Source: Corynebacterium tuberculostearicum (GTDB lineage: Bacteria; Actinomycetota; Actinomycetes; Mycobacteriales; Mycobacteriaceae). Taken from it: a stretch of DNA of 64,000 nt. This document shows, in pieces, positions 16,103-24,776 of the stretch. Each line of letters begins with the position of its first letter. Position 1 is the first letter of the stretch. The position numbers were made by a program, and so were the translations under genes. Under the pieces are notes generated by a model. The model was not told where the DNA came from, made no database searches, and saw nothing but the letters and a program-made list of their open reading frames with translations. The DNA is taken from assembly GCF_013408445.1 (NCBI RefSeq), contig NZ_JACBZL010000001.1, positions 2,356,001-2,420,000 of the forward strand. The letters are read 5' to 3'.

Positions 16103-17494
16103 TTAGAACAGGCCCTCAGCCTTCTTGCCGGTGTCCTTCATGGTGTGCTCGCGGGAGTCAACGTTCTGGTCGTTGTGCTTGGAGTCATCACCCTTGATGC
16201 GGGAGGTCTGGGTTACCTCGATGTTGTTGATGATGCGGCCTTCCTTGGTGTTGCCATCGCCGAAGTCCAGGTTTGCGATGCGAGCCTCTTCGCCAGCGTT
16301 AATCGGGTTAGCCAGGGTTACCTCGAAGGAGCGGGTGGAGGTCTTCTCGTTGAAGCCCAGGTCACGGATGTGAGCGCCGTTGGAGGAACGCGGGGTGATG
16401 AGGCGGTCAACGCCCTTCGGGCCCTTAGCGGTCTTCACGTCAACGCGGAACTGGGTAGCTGGGAACTCGCCGTAGTAGCGCTCGGAGCCAACGTTCTTAG
16501 CGCGCAGAGCAACGGTGCCTGCGAAGCCAGCGTGCTTAGCGCCGGAAACGGTCAGGTAAGGCTCGAGGTCGAGCTTGTGCTTGGAGTCCTTCTTGTCCTC
16601 CTTGGCATCAACCTCTTCCTGCTTCTTCTTGTCAGCAGCCTCTTCGTTCTTGCCCTCTGCCTCGGAGACCTTCTCGGTTGCTTCCTTGGCGTTGCCCTCG
16701 GACTCCTTGACGACCTCTGCGTCAGCCTCGAGGTTCTTGTCCTCTTCAACAACCTTCGGGTCGTTGACATCGGTGGTGTTCTGAGCGTCCTTGTTAGGAG
16801 CGTAGGAGTCAGAAAGCTTATCGTACAGCTTGACGCGAACCTCGTTCTTTACCGGCTGCATTGCGTTCCATGCGGTCGGGGTGGACCAGGTGCCGTTTGG
16901 CTTGCAGTACTGCTGGGTGCCGGTCATGTTCAGCACGCGGAAGCCGTAGGTAGCTTCACCGGTGTGGTTTGGTGGAACGTCGTAAGGTCCGATGGACTGG
17001 CCAGCATCCCAAGACAGGGAGTAGGAAGCGCTAGCACCAATCTTGGTGGCGATCTCGTGAGAGATGCCGAAGGAGCCTTCAGCGCCCTTCTTGGAGCCCT
17101 TGCCGCCCAGGTTCATGGACGTGGTCTCGGTGCGGTCACCGTTGACGGAAAGGGAGATGGACTGAGACTTGGACAGATCCTGCTGCAGCGGGATGTCCTT
17201 CTTGGTCTGGTTGGTGGTGGAGATGGTGCCGGCCGGCAGGAAGCGGTCGGAGACCTTGTAGACCACGGTGCGGTGGTCCTCCCACGGGTTACATACCGGG
17301 CGAGGGTTCAAGATGTTCGCCTTCATGTGGTCGGAACCGTGGGTGGTGTGGATGATTGGCAGGTCCGGGTTCAGGGCCGGGGTCTCCGGGTAGGACTCGG
17401 TCTGGGTAGCTGCGCCAGCCAGCGGTGCCGCGAATGCGGTGCCGGCGACGATGAGGCCGGCGGTCAGGCCGGTCATGCGACGACGAATCGACAT
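16103..17494 (-). CDS. Secreted protein with possible beta-pore-like region and charged linker
   Basis: A 463-residue exported protein with a signal peptide (RRR, hydrophobic core, LAGAA near residue 29). Residues about 70-230 are rich in alternating Ser/Thr/Gly and hydrophobic residues, with two Gly/Ser-rich hairpin-like stretches and then GASASYSLSW and YDVPPNHTGEATYGF; this layout recalls the ETX/aerolysin-like beta-pore proteins. Two cysteines (PVCNPW, QQYCKP) may form a disulfide. Residues about 235-335 are almost only Glu, Lys, Asp, Ala and Asn, probably a helical or disordered linker, and a beta-rich domain of about 125 residues ends the protein. AGGAGAAG precedes ATG 17494 by 6 nt. 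The pore-forming idea is inference from pattern, not an established match. Confidence 0.65.
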   Translation of the reverse strand: MSIRRRMTGLTAGLIVAGTAFAAPLAGAATQTESYPETPALNPDLPIIHTTHGSDHMKANILNPRPVCNPWEDHRTVVYKVSDRFLPAGTISTTNQTKKDIPLQQDLSKSQSISLSVNGDRTETTSMNLGGKGSKKGAEGSFGISHEIATKIGASASYSLSWDAGQSIGPYDVPPNHTGEATYGFRVLNMTGTQQYCKPNGTWSTPTAWNAMQPVKNEVRVKLYDKLSDSYAPNKDAQNTTDVNDPKVVEEDKNLEADAEVVKESEGNAKEATEKVSEAEGKNEEAADKKKQEEVDAKEDKKDSKHKLDLEPYLTVSGAKHAGFAGTVALRAKNVGSERYYGEFPATQFRVDVKTAKGPKGVDRLITPRSSNGAHIRDLGFNEKTSTRSFEVTLANPINAGEEARIANLDFGDGNTKEGRIINNIEVTQTSRIKGDDSKHNDQNVDSREHTMKDTGKKAEGLF

Positions 17495-17996
17495 ATAGAA
17501 CTTCTCCTAGGCAGGTAGAAAATGAATGAACTTATGAATGAAATCCAGCAACTCTCAATGTTGCGCTAAGAAAACGCTAAAACAGGCTCAGAATTAATTC
17601 ATCTCTTAGATGTCTATATATTTGCCACCCCGGCGGGTGGGTATTTTTTATATAGACCAACCTGTTTATTGGTGTTTGTTCCCGCTAAGCGGCTGATAGT
17701 ACGTGCAAAAATATTGATGGATGATTGTCTATACAATAGAGAATCGGCACGAAGGGAGTAAGCCCCCATCTGGGGGTGTTTGAGTGGCTTCTGGAAGGGA
17801 TTTAGGGTCCTGCCGAAAGGTTGTGGACACGTCACAATATGTGTCGTACGCTGCATTTAAGCGAGTGGGGAAGGGTTATAAAATGCTTTGCCATGAATGT
17901 TACGTGACATAAGTTATATGCGTTTACATGGCAGAGGTTGGTGCGTTTCGCAACAGTAACCTGTTGGGGCCTTCTGCTGAGGGGTAGCGCGTGGGG
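17495..17996. other. AT-rich intergenic region upstream of the secreted protein gene
   Basis: About 500 bases without a convincing gene; an 80-codon minus-strand frame (17614-17856) has no ribosome binding site or recognisable product. It contains a CCCCC-ATCT-GGGGG dyad at 17763-17776 and TA-rich stretches at 17605-17660 that probably hold the promoter of the secreted protein gene. Confidence 0.5.
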
Positions 17997-18734
17997 CTAG
18001 AGTAGGGCCGATTCGACAATCAGCATGAGGGCCGCAGAGATGGCAACGATAATGACGATGCGGTTGAGGAGGTGCCTATCTATAAAGCGATTGAGGTAGT
18101 TGGCGGCAATGAGCCCAACGACGACTAGGGGGAAATAGGCCGCCGCGGTGGTGACCTGGGTGCCGCTGATCTGCCCATTGAACGTCAGAATTATAAGAGA
18201 AATTAAGGTTCCGAGGACAAAGGTGCCCGCTAAGGTGCCACGTGTGCGGTTGGGGTCGAAGCGCTTCATGATGAGCGCCATGGGCGGGCCGCCGATGGAG
18301 GTCGAGGTGCCCAGGATGCCGGAGGCTACGCCGGCGATGAGCGTATTGGCGGTGGTAGGGCGAGGGCTCCAGCCCAAGCTGGATAGCGTCATAGCAAGGA
18401 GCACGGCGCAGCCGATAAAAATGGACAGCCCATCGGGGGAGAGGCTGGCGATTGCCCACGCGCCCACCAGAGAACCGGGAATACGAGCGAGGGAAGAGAT
18501 TCCTACGACACGCCAGGACGTCTCGCGGAAAGTGCGTGCGAGCGTATAGCTGGAAATGCACAGTGCGAGCAGCAGAATGAGCGTGGGCACTAGATCAGGT
18601 CTAATGAGCGCGATAATGGGCGTGGCAATGGTGCCTAAGCCAAAGCCGATGGTGCCCTGAGTAATGGTGCCGGCGAGGATGAGGACGCCGATGAAGATAG
18701 AGGACCATGCGTCCATAGAGATTCCCAGAAACAT
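17997..18734 (-). CDS. TauE/SafE-family membrane permease
   Basis: A 245-residue protein of about eight helices belonging to the TauE/SafE family, whose members move sulfite, sulfoacetate or other organosulfur anions, usually outwards. Visible family features are the paired repeats with TQGTIGFGLGTIATPI in the first half and ASGILGTSTSIGGPPMALIM in the second. A second start at ATG 18716, with GGGAA upstream, is possible and would remove six residues. It stands alone, 45 nt after the end of the TIGR03089 gene's reading unit on the same strand. Substrate unknown. Confidence 0.8.
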   Translation of the reverse strand: MFLGISMDAWSSIFIGVLILAGTITQGTIGFGLGTIATPIIALIRPDLVPTLILLLALCISSYTLARTFRETSWRVVGISSLARIPGSLVGAWAIASLSPDGLSIFIGCAVLLAMTLSSLGWSPRPTTANTLIAGVASGILGTSTSIGGPPMALIMKRFDPNRTRGTLAGTFVLGTLISLIILTFNGQISGTQVTTAAAYFPLVVVGLIAANYLNRFIDRHLLNRIVIIVAISAALMLIVESALL

Positions 18735-18779
18735 AACGAGGGCTAAGTGTATCCGGGATCGGGCTGCTTTCTGAAACTA

Positions 18780-19442
18780 TTAGAGGCGGGCGGTGGCCTT
18801 CTCATTGGCGGCGATTTCCTCTAAGCGCTCGGCCGGGCACATGCCGGCAACGATGACCGCGGAACCGCCAGCGGCTAGGGGCTCGAGCACGGCGCGGGAG
18901 AAAGACTCATTATCGGACCAGCCGGTGGAAAGCAGGCGCTCGGCGGATGCGGGGGCATCGACAAGCTGGGGCAGCGGTTGGGTTTCGGCGAAGTACTGAT
19001 CACCATAAAAGCGCACGGTGGGGCCAAAATCGATGGCGCCGGTGGGCAGCTCCCCGCCGGACTCTACGACGCCGCGGCCAAAGGGGTCCTCGCTGATGAG
19101 CACGATGTCGGCCTGGGGTTGGCGCTCGTGGGCGGCCGCGTAGCGGGAAGGGGAGGTAAAGACGACGTCGGCAAGCGCGGCAGACTCGCCAAAGCTATAG
19201 GAAGGGCCAGAGGCGAGCGCGCCTAAGGCCACAACGGCCGCCTGCCACGAGGAAGGAAGATCGATGGCGATGGTGGAATCCGCCTCTAGGTCGAGCTCTT
19301 CTTCCAACATATTGGCGATCTTGGCCACCCAATTGTCGAGCGTTTGCGCGGAAAAATCCATGCGCGCGCCGGTGGCCTCGTTATATACGGTAAGCCGCGG
19401 GGAGGCGGCGTCGGCACGCAAAAGATGGGCGAGTAGTTCCAT
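18780..19442 (-). CDS. TIGR03089-family protein
   Basis: A 220-residue cytoplasmic protein of the actinobacterial family TIGR03089. It looks like a shortened N-terminal part of an acyl-CoA synthetase/AMP-binding enzyme (LTVYNEATGARMDFSAQTLD, then IAIDLPSSWQAAVVALGAL), but has neither the P-loop STGTTG motif nor the C-terminal cap of active adenylating enzymes. It lies 25 nt after the LCP gene on the same strand, an order kept in other corynebacteria and mycobacteria, which hints at a link to cell-envelope assembly. Biochemical role unknown. Confidence 0.8.
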   Translation of the reverse strand: MELLAHLLRADAASPRLTVYNEATGARMDFSAQTLDNWVAKIANMLEEELDLEADSTIAIDLPSSWQAAVVALGALASGPSYSFGESAALADVVFTSPSRYAAAHERQPQADIVLISEDPFGRGVVESGGELPTGAIDFGPTVRFYGDQYFAETQPLPQLVDAPASAERLLSTGWSDNESFSRAVLEPLAAGGSAVIVAGMCPAERLEEIAANEKATARL

Positions 19443-19467
19443 ACCCGCCCATCGTAGGGGAGAAGTG

Positions 19468-21093
19468 CTAGTTCACGCAGCGCGGGCCGTCGCCACCAGC
19501 GTCGATCTCCGGGGAAACCTTGGCGGTACCGAAGTCATTGCCTGGGGTGCCTACCGGCTGGCTGGAGGTGTCTTCCTCCGGCTGCTCGTCGCTGGCTTCC
19601 TCATCGGAAGGCCCCTGGTAATCATCGGTAGCAACCACGATGAGGGTGTCATCGTCGAGCTGCGGATTCTCTGCCACCGGCAACCCACCCAGCTTCTTGG
19701 CCAGGGCCTTAGCATCCTCGCTCGTCGGATCGGCGGCGACGACCTGCGATTCGCTGTAGATGCCCGGCTGCGCGTTCGCGGAGCGCTCCACCGTGTAGCC
19801 CTTGCCTTCCAGCCAGGAGCCGATGCCTGATGCCAAGCCATCAATATTGCCGGCGTTGAGGACGTGAATATTGATATTGGGATCGACGTCCTTGTCCGCC
19901 TTCTCTTGCTTGTCCTTATCTTCGGCCTTGGACTCATCGGTGGCTTCATCGTGGGTTTTGGCCAGGTCATCCATGAAGCGGTGGACCTCGGCGGCATCGA
20001 TGGTGACGATGGATTCGCCATAATCACCCTGGCCGTCGATGGAGGTTACCGGGATGGTGGTGAAGGTGACATTGCCGCCAGCAAGCCCTGCCAGCTGGGT
20101 GACAAAGCCCATGATGTCCCAGCCCTCATCGATGACCACGGAGCGCTCTACCGCCTTGGCAATCTTGGACAGCTTGGAAGGATTAGCCAGGGTGTCATTG
20201 TCCAGGATCTTATTGACCAGGGACGCCATGAAGGCCTGCTGGCGCACGATGCGGTCGAGGTCGCCGCGCGGGAGGTTATAGCGCTGGCGCACGAAAGCTA
20301 GGGCCTTGGCGCCGTCGAGGGTCTGCTTGCCCTTGCTGAACTTAGCGCCAGACATGTCATCATCAACATCATCGTTGAGGCAGACATCTACACCATCGAC
20401 GGCGTCAGTGAGCAAAGTAAAGCCCAGCAGGCCCACCTCGGCGTAGTGATCAATAGACACACCGGTCAGGGTGCGCACCATCGCCAGCAATCCTTCGCGC
20501 CCGGCTTCGACGCCCTGCTTTTCGATGTCCTTATCCGAGTGCGGCTTCTTTTTCCCCTTAGCCTCCGCCTCGGCATTTTCCTGCTCGAGCTCTTCCTCCT
20601 TGGCGTTCTTGTGGGAGGCGAAGACAGCATTCATCTTCATATTGCCGTAGTCCGGATCCTTGACATAGGTATCGCGCGGAATGGATACGGCGGTAGCGCG
20701 GGAACCGTCCTCCGGAACGCGTATGAGCATCATGGTGTCGGTATTTTCCTCACCATCGGCCACACCGGCGTGCAAGTCCGCCAATTCCTTCTCAGAGAGG
20801 GGATCGCCTTTGGCGTCGGTACGCGAATCCTTGCCCACCAGCAAGATATCCACTGCGCCATCGAGCGAGTTACCGGACAAGCCTTGGCCGTCCAGGGACA
20901 AGTCCGTGGCCGAAGACATGCCATTATCCAGCCGACCCACGGTGGCATAACCCACGCCGGATACCACCAGGATTAAGGCGGACACGAGGGCCACGATTGC
21001 CTTGATGGCCGTGGAACCTTTTTGCTTTACCGCACTAGCGGCAGAGGGCGCCGGCTGGATGGTGCGCGCTCGGCGAGTGTTCTCAGAAGTCAC
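19468..21093 (-). CDS. LytR-CpsA-Psr (LCP) family envelope phosphotransferase
   Basis: LCP enzymes transfer lipid-linked glycans, in corynebacteria arabinogalactan, onto peptidoglycan. The 541 residues have a cytoplasmic tail, one membrane helix (AIVALVSALILVVSGVGYATV), the LCP domain with DILLVGKDSRTD and SIPRDTYV (phosphate-binding Asp/Arg) and RQRYNLPRGDLDRIVRQQAF, and a C-terminal LytR_C domain (NIHVLNAGNIDGLASGIGSWL). GTG 21093 is chosen because longer frames run into the divergent wbbL promoter region. Divergent to wbbL, which makes the linker unit that is transferred. Ligase function is family knowledge; the exact paralogue (LcpA versus others) is not certain. Confidence 0.88.
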   Translation of the reverse strand: MTSENTRRARTIQPAPSAASAVKQKGSTAIKAIVALVSALILVVSGVGYATVGRLDNGMSSATDLSLDGQGLSGNSLDGAVDILLVGKDSRTDAKGDPLSEKELADLHAGVADGEENTDTMMLIRVPEDGSRATAVSIPRDTYVKDPDYGNMKMNAVFASHKNAKEEELEQENAEAEAKGKKKPHSDKDIEKQGVEAGREGLLAMVRTLTGVSIDHYAEVGLLGFTLLTDAVDGVDVCLNDDVDDDMSGAKFSKGKQTLDGAKALAFVRQRYNLPRGDLDRIVRQQAFMASLVNKILDNDTLANPSKLSKIAKAVERSVVIDEGWDIMGFVTQLAGLAGGNVTFTTIPVTSIDGQGDYGESIVTIDAAEVHRFMDDLAKTHDEATDESKAEDKDKQEKADKDVDPNINIHVLNAGNIDGLASGIGSWLEGKGYTVERSANAQPGIYSESQVVAADPTSEDAKALAKKLGGLPVAENPQLDDDTLIVVATDDYQGPSDEEASDEQPEEDTSSQPVGTPGNDFGTAKVSPEIDAGGDGPRCVN

Positions 21094-21217
21094 AAGTGGA
21101 GGCTTTCTAGATTGGTGGGGATCTGGAGACAGTTTAGGGCAGAACGGGCAAAAATTAGTGATCCGTGTCCGATTTCGCGTGTTCGGGCAGTGTCCCTGCC
21201 CGGTGCGAGGAGCGCCA

Positions 21218-22117
21218 GTGACTAAGCTCGGGGCCATTGTGACTACACCAAATCAATCCCCGCTGGCCGTGATCACCGTGACCTATAGTCCCGGTGAATA
21301 CCTCGGTAGTTTCTTGGACTCCCTGCCGGGCGCCTGCGCTCGCGGCACCAAGGTCGTGCTTGCGGATAATGGCTCCACCGACGGCGTGCCCGAGGCCGCT
21401 GCCCGCGAGCGCGCCGGAGTGGACTTTCTCGATACCGGGGGAAATATCGGCTACGGCGCTGGCATGAATGCGGGTGCCCGCTTCGCCCGCGAGCACGGTG
21501 GCGTGGATGAGGAATTTTTCCTTATCTCTAATCCCGATGTCACCTTTACCCCGGGATCTATTGACCAGCTCATCGAGTGCGCTCGCCAGTGGCCGGATGC
21601 TGCAGCCGTGGGCCCGCGCATCGTGGAACCGGATGGCAGCAATTATCCCTCGGCTCGCGCCGTGCCCACCGTGGCTACCGGCATTGGGCACGCACTCTTT
21701 TCTTCGATCTGGCCGTCCAATCCGTGGTCGCGCGCCTACCGCGATGAAGCCGATATGACCGCCCAGCGCCCGGCCGGATGGTTATCCGGTTCCTGCCTTC
21801 TTGTGCGCTGGGAGGCCTTCGACGCCATCGGCGGGTTTGATGAGCGCTATTTCATGTACCTCGAAGACGTGGATCTGGGAGATCGCTTCACGCGCGCCGG
21901 CTACCAGAACATCTTCTGCCCGGAGGCCGTCATCAGCCACGCTAAGGGGCATTCCACCCAAGCGCACGCCGGAGCGATGCTGCGCGCCCACCACAACTCC
22001 GCCTATCGCTTTCAGGCAGACCGCCACCCCGCATGGTGGCAGGCCCCACTGCGTGGCGCGTTGTGGCTGGGACTGCGAGTCCGCGGGCTTATTGCCTCAG
22101 CCTCGGCACGTTCTTAA
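21218..22117 (+). CDS. wbbL: Rhamnosyltransferase WbbL-like (arabinogalactan linker)
   Basis: A GT2-type glycosyltransferase that in mycobacteria and corynebacteria adds rhamnose to GlcNAc-P-P-decaprenol, building the linker between peptidoglycan and arabinogalactan. The 299-residue protein shows VLADNGSTDG and TGGNIGYGAGMNAG at the nucleotide-sugar site, NPDVTF as the metal-binding DXD equivalent, WLSGSCLLVRW and DERYFMYLEDVDL near the acceptor site. GTG 21218 is preferred because GAGGAG lies 5 nt upstream; GTG 21239 is an alternative. It is divergent from the LCP gene and 101 nt before manC. Confidence 0.88.
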   Translation: MTKLGAIVTTPNQSPLAVITVTYSPGEYLGSFLDSLPGACARGTKVVLADNGSTDGVPEAAARERAGVDFLDTGGNIGYGAGMNAGARFAREHGGVDEEFFLISNPDVTFTPGSIDQLIECARQWPDAAAVGPRIVEPDGSNYPSARAVPTVATGIGHALFSSIWPSNPWSRAYRDEADMTAQRPAGWLSGSCLLVRWEAFDAIGGFDERYFMYLEDVDLGDRFTRAGYQNIFCPEAVISHAKGHSTQAHAGAMLRAHHNSAYRFQADRHPAWWQAPLRGALWLGLRVRGLIASASARS

Positions 22118-22218
22118 GGTCCGGTGCGCGTGCCGTTGACCTGGATTGCGCGCCATACGCTCTACACTGTCCCTCAGAAAATCACAGAATAAAACTGTCC
22201 GCATACATAAGGAAGACT

Positions 22219-23313
22219 ATGACTGAAGCAGCCACCACCCACGGTGCCAGCACGGATGCAGTGATTCTCGTCGGCGGCCGCGGCACCCGCCTGCGCCCAT
22301 TAACCATCGGTACGCCGAAGCCGATGCTGCCGACGGCAAACTACCCGTTCCTGCAGCACCTGCTCGCCCGCATCAAGGCCGCCGGCATTGAGCACGTTGT
22401 CATGTCTACCTCCTATAAGGCCGAGGTCTTTGAGGAGTACTTCGGTGATGGCTCCGATCTGGGCCTGGAGATCGAGTACGTGGTGGAAGAGACCGCGCTC
22501 GGCACCGGCGGCGGCATCCGCAACGTCTACGACAAGCTGCGCAATGACACGGTCATGGTCTTCAATGGCGACGTGCTCTCCGGCATGGATCTGGAAGGGA
22601 TCCTCACCACGCACCATGACAAGGACGCCGATGTCACCATGCACCTGCTCAACGTGGCTGACCCGCGTGCGTTTGGTTGCGTGCCGACCGACTCCAACGG
22701 CCGAGTCACCGCGTTCCTAGAAAAGACCGAGGATCCGCCAACCAACCAGATCAACGCCGGTTGCTATGTATTCAAGCGTTCCGTCATCGAGTCCATTCCG
22801 GCCAACCGTGTTGTTTCCGTGGAACGCGAAACCTTCCCAGGGCTCTTGGCTGAAGGCCGCCTGGTTGTCGGCCACGTAGACAACTCCTACTGGCGCGACA
22901 TGGGGCGCCCGGATGACTTCACCCGTGGTTCCTCCGACCTGGTACGCGGCATCGCGCCTTCCCCGCTGATTGAGGGCAAGACCGGCGAGTCCCTGGTGGA
23001 TCCCTCCGCCGGTATCGCCGGTGGCGTGCTGCTGCTGTCCGGTACCGCCGTGGGCCGTGGCTCCGAGGTGGGCGCGGGTTCCCGCCTGGAGGGCACCGTT
23101 GTCTTCGACGGCGTGCGCATTGAGCCAGGCGCCATCATCCATAACTCGATCATTGCCTCCGGCGCCCACATTGGCGCCAACGCGGTCATTGAGAACTGTG
23201 TCATTGGTGAAGGCGCCCACATCGGCGCACGCTGCGAGCTTCTCGATGGCATGCGTGTCTTCCCCGGCGTTTCCATCCCTGATGCCGGCGTGCGTTTTAG
23301 CTCCGATGCTTAA
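22219..23313 (+). CDS. manC: Mannose-1-phosphate guanylyltransferase
   Basis: Makes GDP-mannose from mannose-1-phosphate and GTP, the donor for lipomannan, lipoarabinomannan and glycoprotein mannosylation. The 364 residues start with the nucleotidyltransferase signature LVGGRGTRLRPLTIGTPKPM, followed by FNGDVLSGMD (metal site) and INAGCYVFK. The C-terminal third is a left-handed beta-helix of hexapeptide repeats (GAGSRLEGTVVFDGVRIEPG and onward). ATG 22219 follows AAGGAAG. With manB and manA further on it completes the route from fructose-6-phosphate. A glucose-1-phosphate thymidylyl role is a less likely alternative. Confidence 0.88.
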   Translation: MTEAATTHGASTDAVILVGGRGTRLRPLTIGTPKPMLPTANYPFLQHLLARIKAAGIEHVVMSTSYKAEVFEEYFGDGSDLGLEIEYVVEETALGTGGGIRNVYDKLRNDTVMVFNGDVLSGMDLEGILTTHHDKDADVTMHLLNVADPRAFGCVPTDSNGRVTAFLEKTEDPPTNQINAGCYVFKRSVIESIPANRVVSVERETFPGLLAEGRLVVGHVDNSYWRDMGRPDDFTRGSSDLVRGIAPSPLIEGKTGESLVDPSAGIAGGVLLLSGTAVGRGSEVGAGSRLEGTVVFDGVRIEPGAIIHNSIIASGAHIGANAVIENCVIGEGAHIGARCELLDGMRVFPGVSIPDAGVRFSSDA

Positions 23314-23357
23314 CGCTTGTGCAGTGGCCTGGGCACTGCACTAGGTCCAGCTGACAT

Positions 23358-23403
23358 AGGCCGAACTGAGGACAATGGAGCCTCGGTTCGGCCTCTCTTT
23401 TTA
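23358..23403 (+). terminator. Rho-independent terminator of manC
   Basis: AGGCCGAACTGAGG and CCTCGGTTCGGCCT pair over 14 bp with one U-G wobble, then CTCTTTTTAT. Located 44 nt past the manC stop. Confidence 0.85.
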
Positions 23404-23527
23404 TGGGGCCACCGAGCCCGCCTGTCCGCACCGGCCGGCATGGTGCGAAATCTGCACAGATGTGAAGCGCATGGATCCCTTCTTTGCGGGATTGTGCGCG
23501 CGACACGCCGGGATTTCCTGAAAATTG

Positions 23528-23560
23528 TTGACAGAAAAACAGGGCACCACTACATGTAGT
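23528..23560 (+). promoter_or_regulatory. Upstream promoter of whiB2 with palindrome over the -10 box
   Basis: TTGACA (23528-23533), a 17-nt spacer and TACATG (23551-23556) make a good vegetative promoter. The perfect 12-bp palindrome ACTACATGTAGT (23549-23560) covers the -10 box and could be an operator. The rest of the ~420-base leader up to whiB2 holds a second weak promoter near 23666 (TTGACG) but no gene. Confidence 0.5.
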
Positions 23561-23825
23561 ACCCCCTACCTACACCCCCACGGGGGATCAGTTGTTACAG
23601 ATGTGACGGATGGGGATCGTGTGCTGCGTTTTTGCCGGAAAGCGCGAAGAAGCCGCCAATTCGGGTTGACGATATTTAGTGATCCGGTGTGAAATTACAT
23701 CAGTGAAAGAAACAGCGGCCGGCGCCGTTACTTCCACACCATCCCCGCGGGGCTACCCAAAGAGAATGTGGTGTACAGTCGGTCGCACTGATGAGAATTA
23801 CCCAACCTCGGAGAAAGGAAAAGGC

Positions 23826-24128
23826 GTGGACAAAATGGCTAATAACAACGCCATTCTCCGTGGCGGTGCTGCTGCAGAGATGTCGCTCGATGAACTCTTC
23901 GGTGCCGTCGAGCAGGAGTGGCAGGACCAGGCGCTGTGCGCGCAGACCGACCCTGAAGCATTCTTCCCTGAAAAGGGAGGCTCTACCCGTGAGGCCAAGC
24001 GTATCTGCCAGGCCTGCGCGGTGCGCGATGAATGCTTGGAGTACGCGCTGGAGCACGATGAGCGCTTCGGTATTTGGGGCGGGCTATCTGACCGTGAGCG
24101 CCGCCGCCTCAAACGCGAGATTGGATAA
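23826..24128 (+). CDS. whiB2: WhiB2-type iron-sulfur regulator (WhcD/WhmD)
   Basis: A 100-residue WhiB protein that binds a [4Fe-4S] cluster and controls septation in actinobacteria; the C. glutamicum counterpart is WhcD. Cluster cysteines are ALCAQ, then ICQACAVRDEC; the GIWGG turn and a basic C-terminus (RERRRLKREIG) follow. GTG 23826 is preferred because GAAAGGA ends 5 nt upstream; ATG 23835 three codons on is possible. Position between manC and manB is conserved in mycobacteria and corynebacteria. Regulation by the long, palindrome-bearing leader is likely. Confidence 0.92.
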   Translation: MDKMANNNAILRGGAAAEMSLDELFGAVEQEWQDQALCAQTDPEAFFPEKGGSTREAKRICQACAVRDECLEYALEHDERFGIWGGLSDRERRRLKREIG

Positions 24129-24145
24129 TTAAGGTGTCCAGTAAG

Positions 24146-24185
24146 GCCCCTGGCTAGCACGCAATGTGCGGCCAGGGGCTTTTCT
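24146..24185 (+). terminator. Rho-independent terminator of whiB2
   Basis: GCCCCTGGC and GCCAGGGGC, with an inner GCAC/GTGC stem, followed by TTTTCT; 17 nt past the whiB2 stop. Confidence 0.88.
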
Positions 24186-24209
24186 GCTGCGCCGCGAAAT
24201 TTACCGGGG

Positions 24210-24680
24210 CTACCAGCTATAGCGCGGGTCCACTTCTTCGGGGTCCAAGTTGAGGTAGTTGGCCACCAGCGCGGTAATAACGGTGCCCAGGAGCTCGGAG
24301 CGCTCGGACGGGGTGGAGGCGCGTTGCTCGATGGGCATGCGGAAGATGACCAAGCGTGCGCGGGTGGGCTGGCCCTCGGAATCTACGCCGGCGGGAACCA
24401 CGCGGCCGAGGGGAACTGGACCATCGGCGATAATCTCATCTGGTAGCACGGTCATATCGGGCGAAAGCCGCATGCGCGGGATGGTGTCTACAGCCAAGTC
24501 GAGGCCCCGCAATTGTGGCGCGAAGGCGTTTTGGATAGGGGCATAGGCCTCCAATACGGCCATGTCGAAGTGCTCGCGCGCGCTGCGGTAGCGCGGGGTT
24601 TGCTGGGGAAGGAGAGGTCCGCGCATGCCGTGGCCGTGGCGGTCGCGGGCGGGGCGGATATGCGGGCGAGCGGCGGTCAT
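24210..24680 (-). CDS. Zincin-like family protein without HExxH
   Basis: A 156-residue soluble protein of the actinobacterial family annotated as metallopeptidase (PF06262 relatives; Rv3259 in M. tuberculosis). Visible conserved parts are RGPLLPQQTPRYRSAREHFD, MAVLEAYAPIQ, VDTIPRM and RARLVIFRMPIEQRA. The C-terminal part, where active relatives have HExxH, reads LLGTVITALVANYL, so no zinc site is present and the peptidase label should not be trusted. ATG 24680 is chosen from the conserved N-terminus; the upstream part to 24725 is unlike relatives. Divergent to the DUF3499 gene, a conserved pairing. Confidence 0.75.
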   Translation of the reverse strand: MTAARPHIRPARDRHGHGMRGPLLPQQTPRYRSAREHFDMAVLEAYAPIQNAFAPQLRGLDLAVDTIPRMRLSPDMTVLPDEIIADGPVPLGRVVPAGVDSEGQPTRARLVIFRMPIEQRASTPSERSELLGTVITALVANYLNLDPEEVDPRYSW

Positions 24681-24762
24681 GACCTTGATTCTAAGGTGCT
24701 GGCGGGCTGGATTTAGCGGAGCCACGCCGAGGCGAAGACTATCTAAATCTCAACTAAGGGTT

Positions 24763-24768
24763 TAGACT
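24763..24768 (+). promoter_or_regulatory. -10 box, leaderless DUF3499 transcript
   Basis: TAGACT ends 8 nt before GTG 24777, and there is no Shine-Dalgarno before that codon. Confidence 0.55.
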
Positions 24769-24776
24769 TATGCGCT

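Noticed and set aside
16145-17518. A 457-codon plus-strand frame opposite the secreted protein gene
   Set aside because: The minus-strand product has a signal peptide, ribosome binding site and normal composition; the plus-strand product is a Val/Leu/Gly-rich shadow.
17614-17856. An 80-codon minus-strand frame upstream of the secreted protein gene
   Set aside because: No ribosome binding site, rare composition and no family resemblance; the region is better read as promoter DNA.
22300-23276. Several minus-strand frames opposite manC
   Set aside because: They reflect the repetitive beta-helix codons of manC and have no start signals or family features.
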